The position numbers and the translations under genes are program-made. A stretch of 40,460 bases of DNA from positions 1 to 40,460 of the forward strand of contig DATAUG010000218.1 in NCBI GenBank assembly GCA_036268355.1, written 5' to 3'. Shown one piece after another: positions 31,099-39,153 of the stretch. The stretch's first letter is position 1. Each line of letters begins with the position of its first letter. The DNA is from DASQPJ01 sp036268355. Its GTDB lineage: Bacteria; Actinomycetota; Actinomycetes; Sporichthyales; Sporichthyaceae. The notes beneath the pieces were generated by a model. The model did not search any database. It saw nothing but the letters and a program-made list of their open reading frames with translations, and was not told the DNA's origin.

Positions 31099-31777
31099 GG
31101 GCGTTCTCCTCTCGCTGTGGCTGCCCGCGCCGGGCGGCCCGTTACCCGGTCCGAGCGGGTGTCCACGCCCCCGATGGGCCCCCGGGTCGGCACGCGAGTC
31201 GTCGCAAGCCCCGCGCGGTGGCCCCGGTTGGATCCAAGGGGCCCCGGGCGGATTCCGGGCCAACCACAGGCGACCGCCAGGAATCGGGGACGCGGACGAT
31301 GGCACAACAGCAGCCGCGCCGCAGCCCGCGACGAGAGCCCGCTGTTCAGCCGAGGCGTTCGCCCAGCCGGCGGGCCACCTCGAACACCTATTCGGGTTCC
31401 GCCTCGCTGAACACGCTGTGCAGTCCGGCAAGTCGAGCGCGCGCCCGCGAGATGGTCACAGCCGCACGGGACAGCGTGCCTGTCGGCCTTTGTCAGGCCT
31501 GTACGGAAGGCCGTCAGGCGATGCCGAGTATTCCGACCGGCGGGTGCACCGGTCAGCGGTGGTCGCCATCCGGTACATAAGCAATTCCGAGGTACCGCCG
31601 GGCGTGCAGGCCTGGAAATGTGCGCAGGCGCTTGTCCGAGGTGGCGGAACCGACGGCTCCCAGGTCACCCGGGAAGGCTTCGGCTTCCCGGGTGACACGT
31701 CTCGGAGTGGTGGTGATGATCGGTCATTGTGGCGTGCGCTTGCGGCGCATCAGTTGCCGGTGGCCGCCATCGCCCGG
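31099..31777. other. Gene-free stretch upstream of PPK2
   Basis: About 680 bases. It contains a hairpin with 12-base arms and one mismatch (31479-31490 against 31507-31518) and a terminator at 31664-31696. On the minus strand at about 31345-31460 a protein-like reading (LAGLHSVFSEAEPE, a TAG stop, then VFEVARRLGERLG and a stop) suggests the decayed end of a gene. No intact gene is seen. Confidence 0.45.
31664..31696. terminator. Strong hairpin terminator
   Basis: GTCACCCGGGAAG (31664-31676) pairs with CTTCCCGGGTGAC (31684-31696): 13-bp perfect stem with a 7-base CTTCGG-type loop. It lies about 80 bases after the end of the minus-strand Tyr-rich ORF and supports that ORF being transcribed. 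Confidence 0.8.
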
Positions 31778-32230
31778 TCATGGGTACACGGGGTAGGTCG
31801 GGTAATAACCGTAGGTGGGGTAATAGCTGTACGAGGGGTAGTAGCCGTACCCGTAGGAGGGGTAGGCGTAGCCCTGGTAGTAGCCGTAGGAGGGGTAGTA
31901 GGCGCCGTAGCCCGGGTAGTAGCCGTAACCGGCGTAACCGCAACTGTAGGGATAGCAGGGTAGTAGTCGGGGTGGATCGCAACCGTGTTCCGCCCGGCAG
32001 CGGACCGAACGGCCTGCCGACACAGCCCATGACTGCCCGACGGACAGGCCCGGTCGGCGTGCACGGAATGTCACTTGGCCCACATATGCCACGACGCCCC
32101 GAGGCGTGAGTTTGTTCCAATAGAACCGCGGAGGTTTCGCGCCATCGGCTCGGTGAAACCTCCATGAAACCTTTGGCTCCCGACCGGGGGACCAGGCCCG
32201 AACGCCGGCGCAGAGCTTGCCAATCAGCAT
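31778..32230 (-). CDS. Tyr/Gly/Pro-rich repeat ORF (uncertain)
   Basis: Up to 150 residues. The last ~58 are a striking low-complexity run of Tyr with Pro, Gly and Ser (GYGYYPGYGAYYPSYGYYQGYA and onward to YPTYPVYP), built from imperfect YGYYPSY-type units. The upstream part looks less protein-like, and no signal peptide or good ribosome binding site is seen at 32230, so the true start may be internal. The other two frames over the repeat also stay open (Thr/Pro- and Leu/Arg-rich), a consequence of the repetitive DNA. The Tyr frame has the most natural composition, and a strong terminator follows it. A structural or adhesive Tyr-rich protein is a guess. Confidence 0.4.
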   Translation of the reverse strand: MLIGKLCAGVRAWSPGREPKVSWRFHRADGAKPPRFYWNKLTPRGVVAYVGQVTFRARRPGLSVGQSWAVSAGRSVRCRAEHGCDPPRLLPCYPYSCGYAGYGYYPGYGAYYPSYGYYQGYAYPSYGYGYYPSYSYYPTYGYYPTYPVYP

Positions 32231-33128
32231 CCTCTCTGCGCGCGCAGATTGTCGGACGATGCGATCGGCGGTGGAGCAGAAGCGGGCTCATGCGCGCCGC
32301 CCGGGACAGCACATTCGACTTCCCGCTACCGGTAATCCTCGAAATCGAGTACGCCGGCCGGGGTTCGCCCCCGGCCGGCTCGGCTCGAAGAGTTGTGTCA
32401 TACAACTGGCGCCGCTCGGCTCGGCGGCGGCGGTCAGCGCAGCCCCCGTTCGACAGGCCGCGACCGGTGTCCCACGGGACACCGAACATCTGACTGATCC
32501 GCACGGGCCGGACTCCCTGCACCGAACTGATGTGGTGCCAGAGCTATCACCCGGACGGTTTCCTGCCGGTTTCCTCGCCGGCCCGGCGCAGCCGCAAGCT
32601 GCAGGCGCCATCCGTTCCGGCAAGGGGATCGGCCGCCTCCGCCGGCGGGCCCGCAGCCCGCAACGCGCGGCGTCGAAGGCGACTTCCGGTGGGTCGGCAG
32701 GTCGGTTTCTGTTGTGCTGCCGGGGAGCGGATCGCAAAAGACACAAACGCCGAGACAAGAAATCGCACGCCGGAGCGCGGCTGCTCGCTGCCCGATCTGT
32801 CCGGTTTGTCCAGATTCAGCGTGGGCGATTCGTCCGGGTATGTCCGGTTTGTCCAGATAAGTCGGTGATGCCGGGAGATGCCGGGAAGATCGCGAATTGT
32901 CACAGGTCCACGTTGACCCGGTCCAACTGGCTACCTACCGTCCGGATCCACGCTTCCTTCATGTTCGCCTCCCCCGGCCGGGGTCGTCCGGGGAGAACAA
33001 GTCGAGCTGGGTTCGTCTCCGCCGGACGTGGGTGTCCGGCGCCGCGGCCCCGCACGCCGAAATCCGGTGCAGCGCCGACCACGACGCGCGATCCGGTTGA
33101 CCGCTTCCGTACGACAGGAGTCAAGCCG
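32231..33128. other. Gene-free stretch before the His-tract transglycosylase gene
   Basis: About 900 bases without a credible gene. The notable element is an exact 18-bp direct repeat (32798-32815 and 32841-32858). The right end holds the ribosome binding site AGGAG (33115-33121 region) of the next gene. Confidence 0.5.
32798..32858. repeat. Exact 18-bp direct repeat, 43-bp period
   Basis: TGTCCGGTTTGTCCAGAT occurs at 32798-32815 and again at 32841-32858; inside each copy TGTCC itself repeats. The start-to-start distance of 43 bp is about four helical turns. It lies about 270 bp upstream of the transglycosylase-like gene, suggesting a paired regulator binding site or a small duplication. Confidence 0.7.
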
Positions 33129-33893
33129 ATGGGGTACAGCTCTCGAGGGGGCCGACGCGGGTTCCGCAGCAGGGTGCTGGCCGCTGTCGTGTCCGGGCTC
33201 CTCCTGGGCGGCTCGATCACCGGTGTGGCCACCGGGGCTGCATCGGTGGTGCCGGTCGCGGCGGGAACGCAGTTCACCGTCGCCACCAACCAGGTCGAGG
33301 AGACCGGCGCCGAAACCGGCGTCTCACGCCAACTCCGGAGGCACCACCACCGGTACCACCATCACCACCGGCGGCACCACCACAGGCGTCATCATCACCG
33401 GCAGCACCACCGGTACCACCACCGCTGGCACCGCGGGCACCGTCATCACCATCGTTGGCATCACCGTCATCACCACCACCGTTGGCACTACCGGCACCAC
33501 CGCTGGTACCGCCACCGCTGGTACCACCATCGCTGGCACTACTGGCATCGTCATCACCACTGGCACCACCACCACCACTGGCACGGGAACGCGGCGGTGC
33601 GGCGGGCCAGGGCGCGGGCGATCGCACACCGATTGGTGCACAACTCGTACCAGTTCACCTGCTTCGCCCACGTGATCGAGCACGAGAGCAGCTGGAACCC
33701 GCTGGCCCGCAACCGGTCCTCCGGCGCCTACGGGCTTCCCCAAGCACTGCCCGCTCGCAAGCTCGCGTCCGCGGGCGGCGACTGGCGCACCAACCCACGC
33801 ACCCAGATCCGCTGGGCCATCCACTACATGGACCACAGGTACGGCTCAGCCTGCAACGCCTGGCACTTCTGGCGCCACCACCACTGGTACTGA
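33129..33893 (+). CDS. Secreted transglycosylase-like enzyme with an 81-residue His-rich tract
   Basis: A 254-residue exported protein in three parts. Residues 1-45 are a signal peptide (SRVLAAVVSGLLLGGSITGVA). Residues 72-152 are a basic, His-dominated tract with 45 His plus Arg, Trp and Tyr (units such as HHHRYHHHHRR and WHHHHHWH). Residues ~155-254 form a small lysozyme/SLT-type domain: FAHVIEHESSWNPLARNRSSGAYGLPQ, with candidate catalytic Glu186 in ESxxNP, then QIRWAIHYMDHRYGSACNAWHFW. Single-frame continuity from signal peptide to enzyme supports the His tract being translated. It is expected to act on peptidoglycan outside the cell; the tract probably binds metal ions or anionic wall polymers. 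ATG at 33129 with AGGAG 8 bases upstream. Confidence 0.85.
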   Translation: MGYSSRGGRRGFRSRVLAAVVSGLLLGGSITGVATGAASVVPVAAGTQFTVATNQVEETGAETGVSRQLRRHHHRYHHHHRRHHHRRHHHRQHHRYHHRWHRGHRHHHRWHHRHHHHRWHYRHHRWYRHRWYHHRWHYWHRHHHWHHHHHWHGNAAVRRARARAIAHRLVHNSYQFTCFAHVIEHESSWNPLARNRSSGAYGLPQALPARKLASAGGDWRTNPRTQIRWAIHYMDHRYGSACNAWHFWRHHHWY

Positions 33894-33903
33894 GCCCCAC
33901 TCC

Positions 33904-33939
33904 GTCGACGCCGCGCGGCATCCGCCGCGCGGCGTCGAC
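33904..33939 (+). terminator. Hairpin terminator after the transglycosylase-like gene
   Basis: A 16-bp perfect stem, GTCGACGCCGCGCGGC (33904-33919) against 33924-33939, with a 4-base loop, 10 bases after the stop codon. Confidence 0.88.
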
Positions 33940-34256
33940 CACGAGCGGGCCACCTCCATCGGCTGGACGAGTGGTCGCGGGTACCGGCACACCCCAGCCG
34001 GCAGGGGCCGACTGCCACGCCTGCTCACTTACCAGGCGATCGCCGGCGGGTTCGGAGCCTTTGCTTCCTCGCGGGGGAATCGCTGTCGTCTCCTTCCTTG
34101 CCGCGCATTTCGATGTAGCGATCCACATCGCGTGACATGACGCCAATTCGACACACAGCTGATTCGTGGGGCGCGAAAAGTCTGGCCTCCTAGCGTCCTT
34201 TCCGCGACGCGTGGAAACCACGGCGCAAATCGAATTGTCGAAGAAGGAGCACCACA
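33940..34256. other. Promoter region of the disordered-protein/dynamin operon
   Basis: About 320 bases without a gene. CGATGT-N8-ACATCG (34111-34130) is a possible operator. AAGGAG sits 8 bases before the ATG at 34257. A TAGCGT (about 34192) could be a -10. Confidence 0.4.
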
Positions 34257-36065
34257 ATGCCCGAGCCAATACCGCACACGGATGCGCCCCGCGATCCCAT
34301 CGTGCATATCCACCCTGTCCCGAACGCAGGCCACCTGCCAGACCAGCGGGGTGCCACGAATCCCGCCGACCACGGCCGGAACCCCGCGCCCCAGCACGAT
34401 CGGTCGAGCGGTGAACAGCCCCGAAGCGCCGCTCCAGGCACGCCTGGCACCGATCCCGCAGCGCGCGGTGCCGTCGAACAATGGAACGAGCACACCGGTG
34501 AGCACCGGGAGAACGGTTTCGATGAGCATCGCCACTTCGGCCCGGACCACCGCTACATCCACGACCATCACGGACCGGAATTCGGTTTCCGCGAACACGA
34601 CCAGCAGCAATTCCGAACCGACTGGCGCTTGGATCAGCACGACCAGCGTGAAGCACGCGAAATGTGGTGGCCACGGATCGAGGTGGGCTCGGACCAGCTC
34701 GAGTGCAACCGGGACCTCGGTGTGCCGGTCGCCGACTACGGCGACGGTGCCTCCGACAGCGCCGGTCTCTCCTACGGCGTGGGCGTTTCCTACGACGACA
34801 GTTCGTCCTACGTGAACACCGGGACCGAGCGGGTCGAGGTAGCCCGCGAATGGCGTCCCGAGCACGGGCATCAGGACCAGTGGCGCGACGAGCACCGCCG
34901 GCATGAGCCCCGGCAGCTGGAGCACGGCGACCACGATGACCGGCGGGAGCCCGAGCGCCGGGAGCAGCGGCACGAGGGCGATCATCAGCGCCTCGACCGG
35001 CGCGACCACCAGGAGCACCAGGATCGGGACCGGAGCGGGGAGCCGACGGGGCCCGGGCACCGCCCCGCGTCGGCGCCGGACGAGAGGTTCCGGCACGACC
35101 GCGCCGGAGACGCCCGCGACGGACAGCAGTTCCGGCACGATCTGATCGGCAGCGGCAACCAGTCCGTCGGCGCGCCCGCACCTGCTTTCCCGGCCGCTGT
35201 CGGGGCGCCGCTCGCCGCCGGTGCCGGCCTCGCCGGCGCGGGCGCGCCCGCAGCCTGGACCCCGCTCGACGACCGGTCCCAGGCCGCGGCCACCACGCCG
35301 CTGCTGCGCAGCGTCGCCCAGGCCACCGAACCGGGGACGGCCGGCCGGACACAGCCCGCGACCGGGCACGCCCATCCGCAATTCCCCTCCTCGAGCGCCC
35401 CGGCGCCGACGGGTACGGCCACGACGCAAGCGCCCGGCCGACCCACGCCAACCCCGCCCACGGGGCGAGGCGACTGGACGCAGGCCAATCACCCGCCGGC
35501 AGCGACCGGACAACCTGCCGCCGCGACGACGGATCCGCCGGCCGGCGCCCCGGCCGGCGGCTCCGTCCCGCTGACGGCACCGCAGAACGGCGGGTCGCCC
35601 GGCCCGACCGGGGCGCCGCACTGGTCCGCCCACGGCGCCGGCGCACCACGCGCCGACTACGGGGCCGGCCCGGCCGCCACGTCTACCCCGCAGACCGGAT
35701 CGGCCCCCGCAGCTGCCGCGAGCGATTCGACCGCGGCCAACTCGACGCCGCCGGCGTCCGCGCCGGCAAGCGACCCGAGCACCCCAAGCGCGTCCGCGCC
35801 ATCGCCCGCGACAGCCGGCCCGGCCGCCGCACATCCGGCCCCGGTCACGTCGGATCCGACGAGTCCGGCCCACGTGCCGACCACGCCCGACACCGCGCCG
35901 CCGGCTACCGCGGTGGCCGACCACACCGGCGTGCTGGCCCCGAGCGCCGCCTCGACCGGGCTCACCAGTGGTCTGACCGGCCACAGTGCCGTCGCCACGG
36001 TGCCCGTCCAGCACAGCGCGCCGTCGGCTGCGCACCACCACCTGGCCGGCGCCGGGATCTCCTGA
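34257..36065 (+). CDS. Large intrinsically disordered His/Asp/Arg- and Pro/Ala-rich protein
   Basis: A 602-residue protein with no signal peptide or membrane segment. Residues ~60-300 are strongly charged and rich in His, Asp, Arg, Glu and Gln (for example EHRHFGPDHRYIHDHHGPEF, QRHEGDHQRLDRRDHQEHQD). One short island, LECNRDLGVPVADYGDGASDS to about residue 190, looks ordered. Residues ~300-602 are Pro/Ala/Thr/Gly-rich and end with AAHHHLAGAGIS. It has an AAGGAG ribosome binding site and lies 12 bp upstream of the dynamin-like gene, so they form an operon. In mycobacteria a low-complexity IniB precedes dynamin-like IniA; the order is similar, but I see no clear sequence likeness. A scaffold or partner of the dynamin-like protein is inferred. 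Confidence 0.82.
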   Translation: MPEPIPHTDAPRDPIVHIHPVPNAGHLPDQRGATNPADHGRNPAPQHDRSSGEQPRSAAPGTPGTDPAARGAVEQWNEHTGEHRENGFDEHRHFGPDHRYIHDHHGPEFGFREHDQQQFRTDWRLDQHDQREAREMWWPRIEVGSDQLECNRDLGVPVADYGDGASDSAGLSYGVGVSYDDSSSYVNTGTERVEVAREWRPEHGHQDQWRDEHRRHEPRQLEHGDHDDRREPERREQRHEGDHQRLDRRDHQEHQDRDRSGEPTGPGHRPASAPDERFRHDRAGDARDGQQFRHDLIGSGNQSVGAPAPAFPAAVGAPLAAGAGLAGAGAPAAWTPLDDRSQAAATTPLLRSVAQATEPGTAGRTQPATGHAHPQFPSSSAPAPTGTATTQAPGRPTPTPPTGRGDWTQANHPPAATGQPAAATTDPPAGAPAGGSVPLTAPQNGGSPGPTGAPHWSAHGAGAPRADYGAGPAATSTPQTGSAPAAAASDSTAANSTPPASAPASDPSTPSASAPSPATAGPAAAHPAPVTSDPTSPAHVPTTPDTAPPATAVADHTGVLAPSAASTGLTSGLTGHSAVATVPVQHSAPSAAHHHLAGAGIS

Positions 36066-36077
36066 GGAGTCACGACG

Positions 36078-37793
36078 ATGCCCGTGATCACCACCCCGCG
36101 AAGGGCGAGCAGCGCCCGGTTGTCGACGCTGCTCGCGCAGGCCGTGAACCTGTCCGACCGGTTCGGCAGGTCGGATCTGACCGATCGGCTCGCCACGGCC
36201 CGCACCCGCCTGGCGGCCCGTCCCCTGGACGTGGCGGTGATCCGGGCACCGTCCGGTGACACCGTGGCGTCGCTGGAAGCCTTGCGGACCGCCGCGGCCC
36301 GCGCGCTGCCCAACACGCGGTTCCGCGAGGACACCGCAGTCCGGTGGGCCCGGCACGGGTCCGAACATCGGGGCGCGGCGCCGGATGTGGTCCTGTTCGT
36401 TGCCGAGGCCGCCCTCGAGTACGGCCCGGACGAGTTGCTCACCGTGGCGCGGATCCGAGCCGCCGGGATTCCGCTCGTGGCGGTCCAGGCCGAGTTCGAC
36501 AACTCACCGGGCTGGCAACAGGTCCAGCAGGACAACCGACGCAGGCTGGCCTCGGCCCGGTTGGACGACCCTCCGATCGCCCTGCTCCCGGTCTCCGCCG
36601 CGCTTTGCCGGGCGGGTCTGGACTGTCGGGACGAGGCCCGGTTGATCGCCTCCGGCGTTCCGCAACTGTTCGAGTTCCTGACCGAACGACTCGACACAGC
36701 CGTCGAACCGACGGTTCGTCAGTTCGTGGTGGACGTTCTGCGCGAGGTCGTCGAGGACCTGGACCACGCAGCGGGCGAGCAGGTTCGGCAGGCCGCCACC
36801 GCGCCGACGCCCGCGGCACGCCACGAGGTGGCCCTGGCCGAACTGGAACGTAGCCAACACCTGTCCACCAAATGGCAACTGACCCTCGCCGACGGGATGG
36901 CCGACCTCGCCGCGGAGGTGGACTTCGATCTGCGGGATCGGCTGCGCGATGCCCTGGAGGAGGCCGAGGTCGCCATCACCGGCAACCGACCGCTGCGCCG
37001 CTGGGCCGATTTCGAGGCGACGGTCCGTGCCACTGTTGCCGACTACGTGGCGGCGACCTACCGCCTCGCCGAACAGCGCTCGACCGCCCTGGCGCACCGG
37101 GTCGCACTGACGTTGACCGGCCAACCGTCCGACGCCCAGTCGGGAACACCGTTGCCCACCGTCGAATTCGTCGAACCCGTCGAGGCGCTGCGCGAGCTCC
37201 GGCCGATGGAACGGCCTTCGCGCGGCGCCGTCTCGGCTCGTTTGGTCAACGGGTTGCGCGGTTGCTACGGCGGAATCCTCATGGTCGGTGTCCTCACCAG
37301 CCTGGCCGGGTTGAAACTGATCAGCACCTGGTCGGTTGCAGCCGGCGTCCTGTTGGGCGCGTTCACCTTCTGGGAGGACCGGCGAGCCGGAGCCGAACGC
37401 GGCCGCGCCGAGGCCAGGATCGCGGTCTCCCGCTTCATGGATGCAGCCAACTTCCACGTCGGGGAGGACCTGCGGACCCGGCTGCGCGCCGCACACCGAA
37501 CCATGCGCGATCACTGCACGTCACTGAACGACCAACGGCTGCGCACGGCCGCCGAAGCGGTCCGCTCGACCCAATCAGCAACAGCCGAGCCGACGGCTGC
37601 CACCTGCGCGGCCCGGGACGTCGCAGCGGTCGCCGCACTCCGCGCCGGACTCGACGCGGTCCCGTCCGAGCCGTTCAGCGACCGGCCGGACGATCACCCA
37701 ACCGGTCCAGCCAGAGTTGACGCCGCAACCGGGTGCCGGTCCGGGCAAAACGGCGATCCAGCAGTTCCCCTGACACCGCAGGCCTTGATCTGA
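36078..37793 (+). CDS. Dynamin-like protein with degenerate GTP-binding motifs
   Basis: A 571-residue protein with the architecture of actinobacterial dynamin-like proteins. The segment PDVVLFVAEAALEYGPDELL, IPLVAVQAEFDNSPGWQQV and PPIALLPVSAALCRAG follows the G-domain order (G3 strand, G4, G5). The P-loop position reads VAVIRAPSGDTVASLEALR (residues 52-70), lacking GxxxxGK[ST], and the G4 T/NKxD is replaced by VQAEFD. It therefore probably does not hydrolyse GTP. A long helical stalk (210-345) and a membrane hairpin (397-431, GGILMVGVLTSLAG then SVAAGVLLGAFTFW) follow. It may shape or bind membranes as the partner of an active dynamin elsewhere. ATG at 36078 with GGAG upstream; its stop lies inside a dispersed palindrome. 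Confidence 0.85.
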   Translation: MPVITTPRRASSARLSTLLAQAVNLSDRFGRSDLTDRLATARTRLAARPLDVAVIRAPSGDTVASLEALRTAAARALPNTRFREDTAVRWARHGSEHRGAAPDVVLFVAEAALEYGPDELLTVARIRAAGIPLVAVQAEFDNSPGWQQVQQDNRRRLASARLDDPPIALLPVSAALCRAGLDCRDEARLIASGVPQLFEFLTERLDTAVEPTVRQFVVDVLREVVEDLDHAAGEQVRQAATAPTPAARHEVALAELERSQHLSTKWQLTLADGMADLAAEVDFDLRDRLRDALEEAEVAITGNRPLRRWADFEATVRATVADYVAATYRLAEQRSTALAHRVALTLTGQPSDAQSGTPLPTVEFVEPVEALRELRPMERPSRGAVSARLVNGLRGCYGGILMVGVLTSLAGLKLISTWSVAAGVLLGAFTFWEDRRAGAERGRAEARIAVSRFMDAANFHVGEDLRTRLRAAHRTMRDHCTSLNDQRLRTAAEAVRSTQSATAEPTAATCAARDVAAVAALRAGLDAVPSEPFSDRPDDHPTGPARVDAATGCRSGQNGDPAVPLTPQALI

Positions 37794-37804
37794 CGGGTCA
37801 TCAG
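37790..37804. repeat. Dispersed 15-bp palindrome overlapping a stop codon
   Basis: CTGACGGGTCATCAG; its second to fourth bases are the TGA stop (37791-37793) of the dynamin-like gene. Confidence 0.7.
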
Positions 37805-38072
37805 CCTGGCGCCGCTGCCACGGGCCGGTGACGATCTCGATGGCGGCGGGGATCGGCACCCGGAAGAGGTGAGGCGATCCTCACCGTCTGGCGACGCTCC
37901 GCCCCCGGGGGCCCCACGCCGGCCCGGGGCGCCTTTTCGAGGACGCGGTAGGGTCGCAGCGGCCGTTGCGGACGAACCGGCCGGGATCGGCTCGAGGCGC
38001 CGGCAGCTGTTGCGGCCCCCGAGGGCAGGACGGCAAGGCGCAGGAAGACCACCGGCACCGAGGAGGATTGCG

Positions 38073-38318
38073 ATGGGCGAACACGTGGAACAGGACGCGA
38101 CGGTCGACGAGGTCGACGCGAGTGCGGAGCAGCAGGAAGCGGGACACCCCGCCGAGGGAGACCACCACCACGGCGAGGAGATCCTGCACAAGCTGGAGCA
38201 CGGCTGGCAGCACCTGGAGGACCTCACCGGCGGACGGGCTCACATCGAGCTGGCCGGGGAGGACCAGGAGAGCAATTTCGAGGGCATCGAGCACCACGAG
38301 AACGCCGAGCACCACTGA
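38073..38318 (+). CDS. Small acidic His/Glu-rich protein
   Basis: An 81-residue cytoplasmic protein, strongly acidic and rich in His and Glu: EGDHHHGEEILHKLEHGWQH in the middle and EGIEHHENAEHH at the end. No signal peptide, Cys or known domain. The middle could be an amphipathic helix with His facing one side. The GGAGG ribosome binding site is 7 bases before the ATG, so translation should be efficient. Composition resembles the N-terminal part of the 602-residue protein two genes upstream; a shared role in metal or proton buffering is a guess. Confidence 0.75.
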   Translation: MGEHVEQDATVDEVDASAEQQEAGHPAEGDHHHGEEILHKLEHGWQHLEDLTGGRAHIELAGEDQESNFEGIEHHENAEHH

Positions 38319-38787
38319 CGCGTACGTACCGTGCCCGTCCGAGGCCGCGCCGGGAGCGACCCACCGGCGCGGCCGGGCCGCACCGACCATGGGTCGGCGA
38401 TCGCCGCTGACGGTTCGTCAGTCACCGCCCACGACGGGTCGGCCGATCGATGAGGCAGCCGAGTCGCCGACGGCGTGACGACCTTTACGGCAAGCGACCA
38501 CAGGTACGCCGGCCGGATGGGCCCGAGGCGTGTCCTCGATGCACACAATGACGTGACCTCCGCCTGGAGGGTGGGTCAGTTCCCACCGGTCAGGGCGTAC
38601 CAGTTGTCGGCAACCGAACACCCGCGGTGTCGGCCGGGCGATCACAGGCGGAGCGCGGATCCGGGAGATTTCTGGTGTCGGGACACCGGCACCCGCCCCC
38701 CAGGGGGCCGCGGTGGCAGCGACCGACGAGATCGCAACCGTCCAGGTCCCCCGGCCGCACCGGCCGTCACGTCCATCGGAGGAAACG
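38319..38787. other. Gene-free stretch with one dispersed palindrome
   Basis: About 470 bases with no credible gene. It holds the palindrome at 38407-38421 and the GGAGG ribosome binding site (38778-38782) of the next gene. No other strong structure is seen. Confidence 0.5.
38407..38421. repeat. Dispersed 15-bp palindrome
   Basis: CTGACGGTTCGTCAG, an exact match to the consensus, about 90 bp downstream of the small His/Glu-rich gene. Confidence 0.75.
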
Positions 38788-39153
38788 ATGACCAGCATCA
38801 GCCGTGCGGCCGCAACCCTGTTCACCGCCGCCGCCCTCGCCCTGACCGTCGCCCCGGCCGCCGGCGCCACCACGACCAGTGGCGCCCAACACGACCTGAC
38901 GATGACCACGATCCTGCCCGCGGGCCGCGGGGGTGGCGGCAACGGCTCCGGCGGCGGCCACGGAAGCAGCGGCGGCGGCGGTCACCACGGCGGCGGTGCC
39001 CAGTACAACAGCGTGGTCCACTGCGACGGGAACTGCGACCGGGAGCACCGGTCCCGACTCCACCCGACCGCTCCCCAGACCAAGGGGAACGGCTGCAGTG
39101 ACCCGTACAACTACGACGGCGGCTACTACGGCTGCTACCAGCCCCAGGACTGA
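38788..39153 (+). CDS. Small secreted Gly/His-rich protein with C-terminal cysteines
   Basis: A 121-residue exported protein: signal peptide RAAATLFTAAALALTVAPAAGA (cleavage near residue 27), a Gly/Ser/His linker (GGGGNGSGGGHGSSGGGGHH), then a C-terminal region with four cysteines (HCDGNCDREH, GCSDPYNYDGG, YGCYQ) that may form two disulfides. The layout (signal, Gly/His run, Tyr/Asp/Cys end) parallels the 82-residue protein at 17.5 kb. GGAGG ribosome binding site. Function unknown; extracellular metal binding is inferred from composition. Confidence 0.78.
   Translation: MTSISRAAATLFTAAALALTVAPAAGATTTSGAQHDLTMTTILPAGRGGGGNGSGGGHGSSGGGGHHGGGAQYNSVVHCDGNCDREHRSRLHPTAPQTKGNGCSDPYNYDGGYYGCYQPQD

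Noticed and set aside
33344..33600. Trinucleotide-like CACCAC/ACCGGT repeats as a CRISPR array or tandem repeat locus
   Set aside because: Units are irregular and lack unique spacers; the pattern follows from His-rich codons in a frame continuous with the signal peptide and enzyme domain.
34029..36368. Long minus-strand open frame (about 780 codons) opposite the disordered protein
   Set aside because: It is antisense to the 602-residue gene, which has a good ribosome binding site and operon position. Its composition is that of a GC-driven antisense frame, with runs of Arg and Gly and no recognisable domain.
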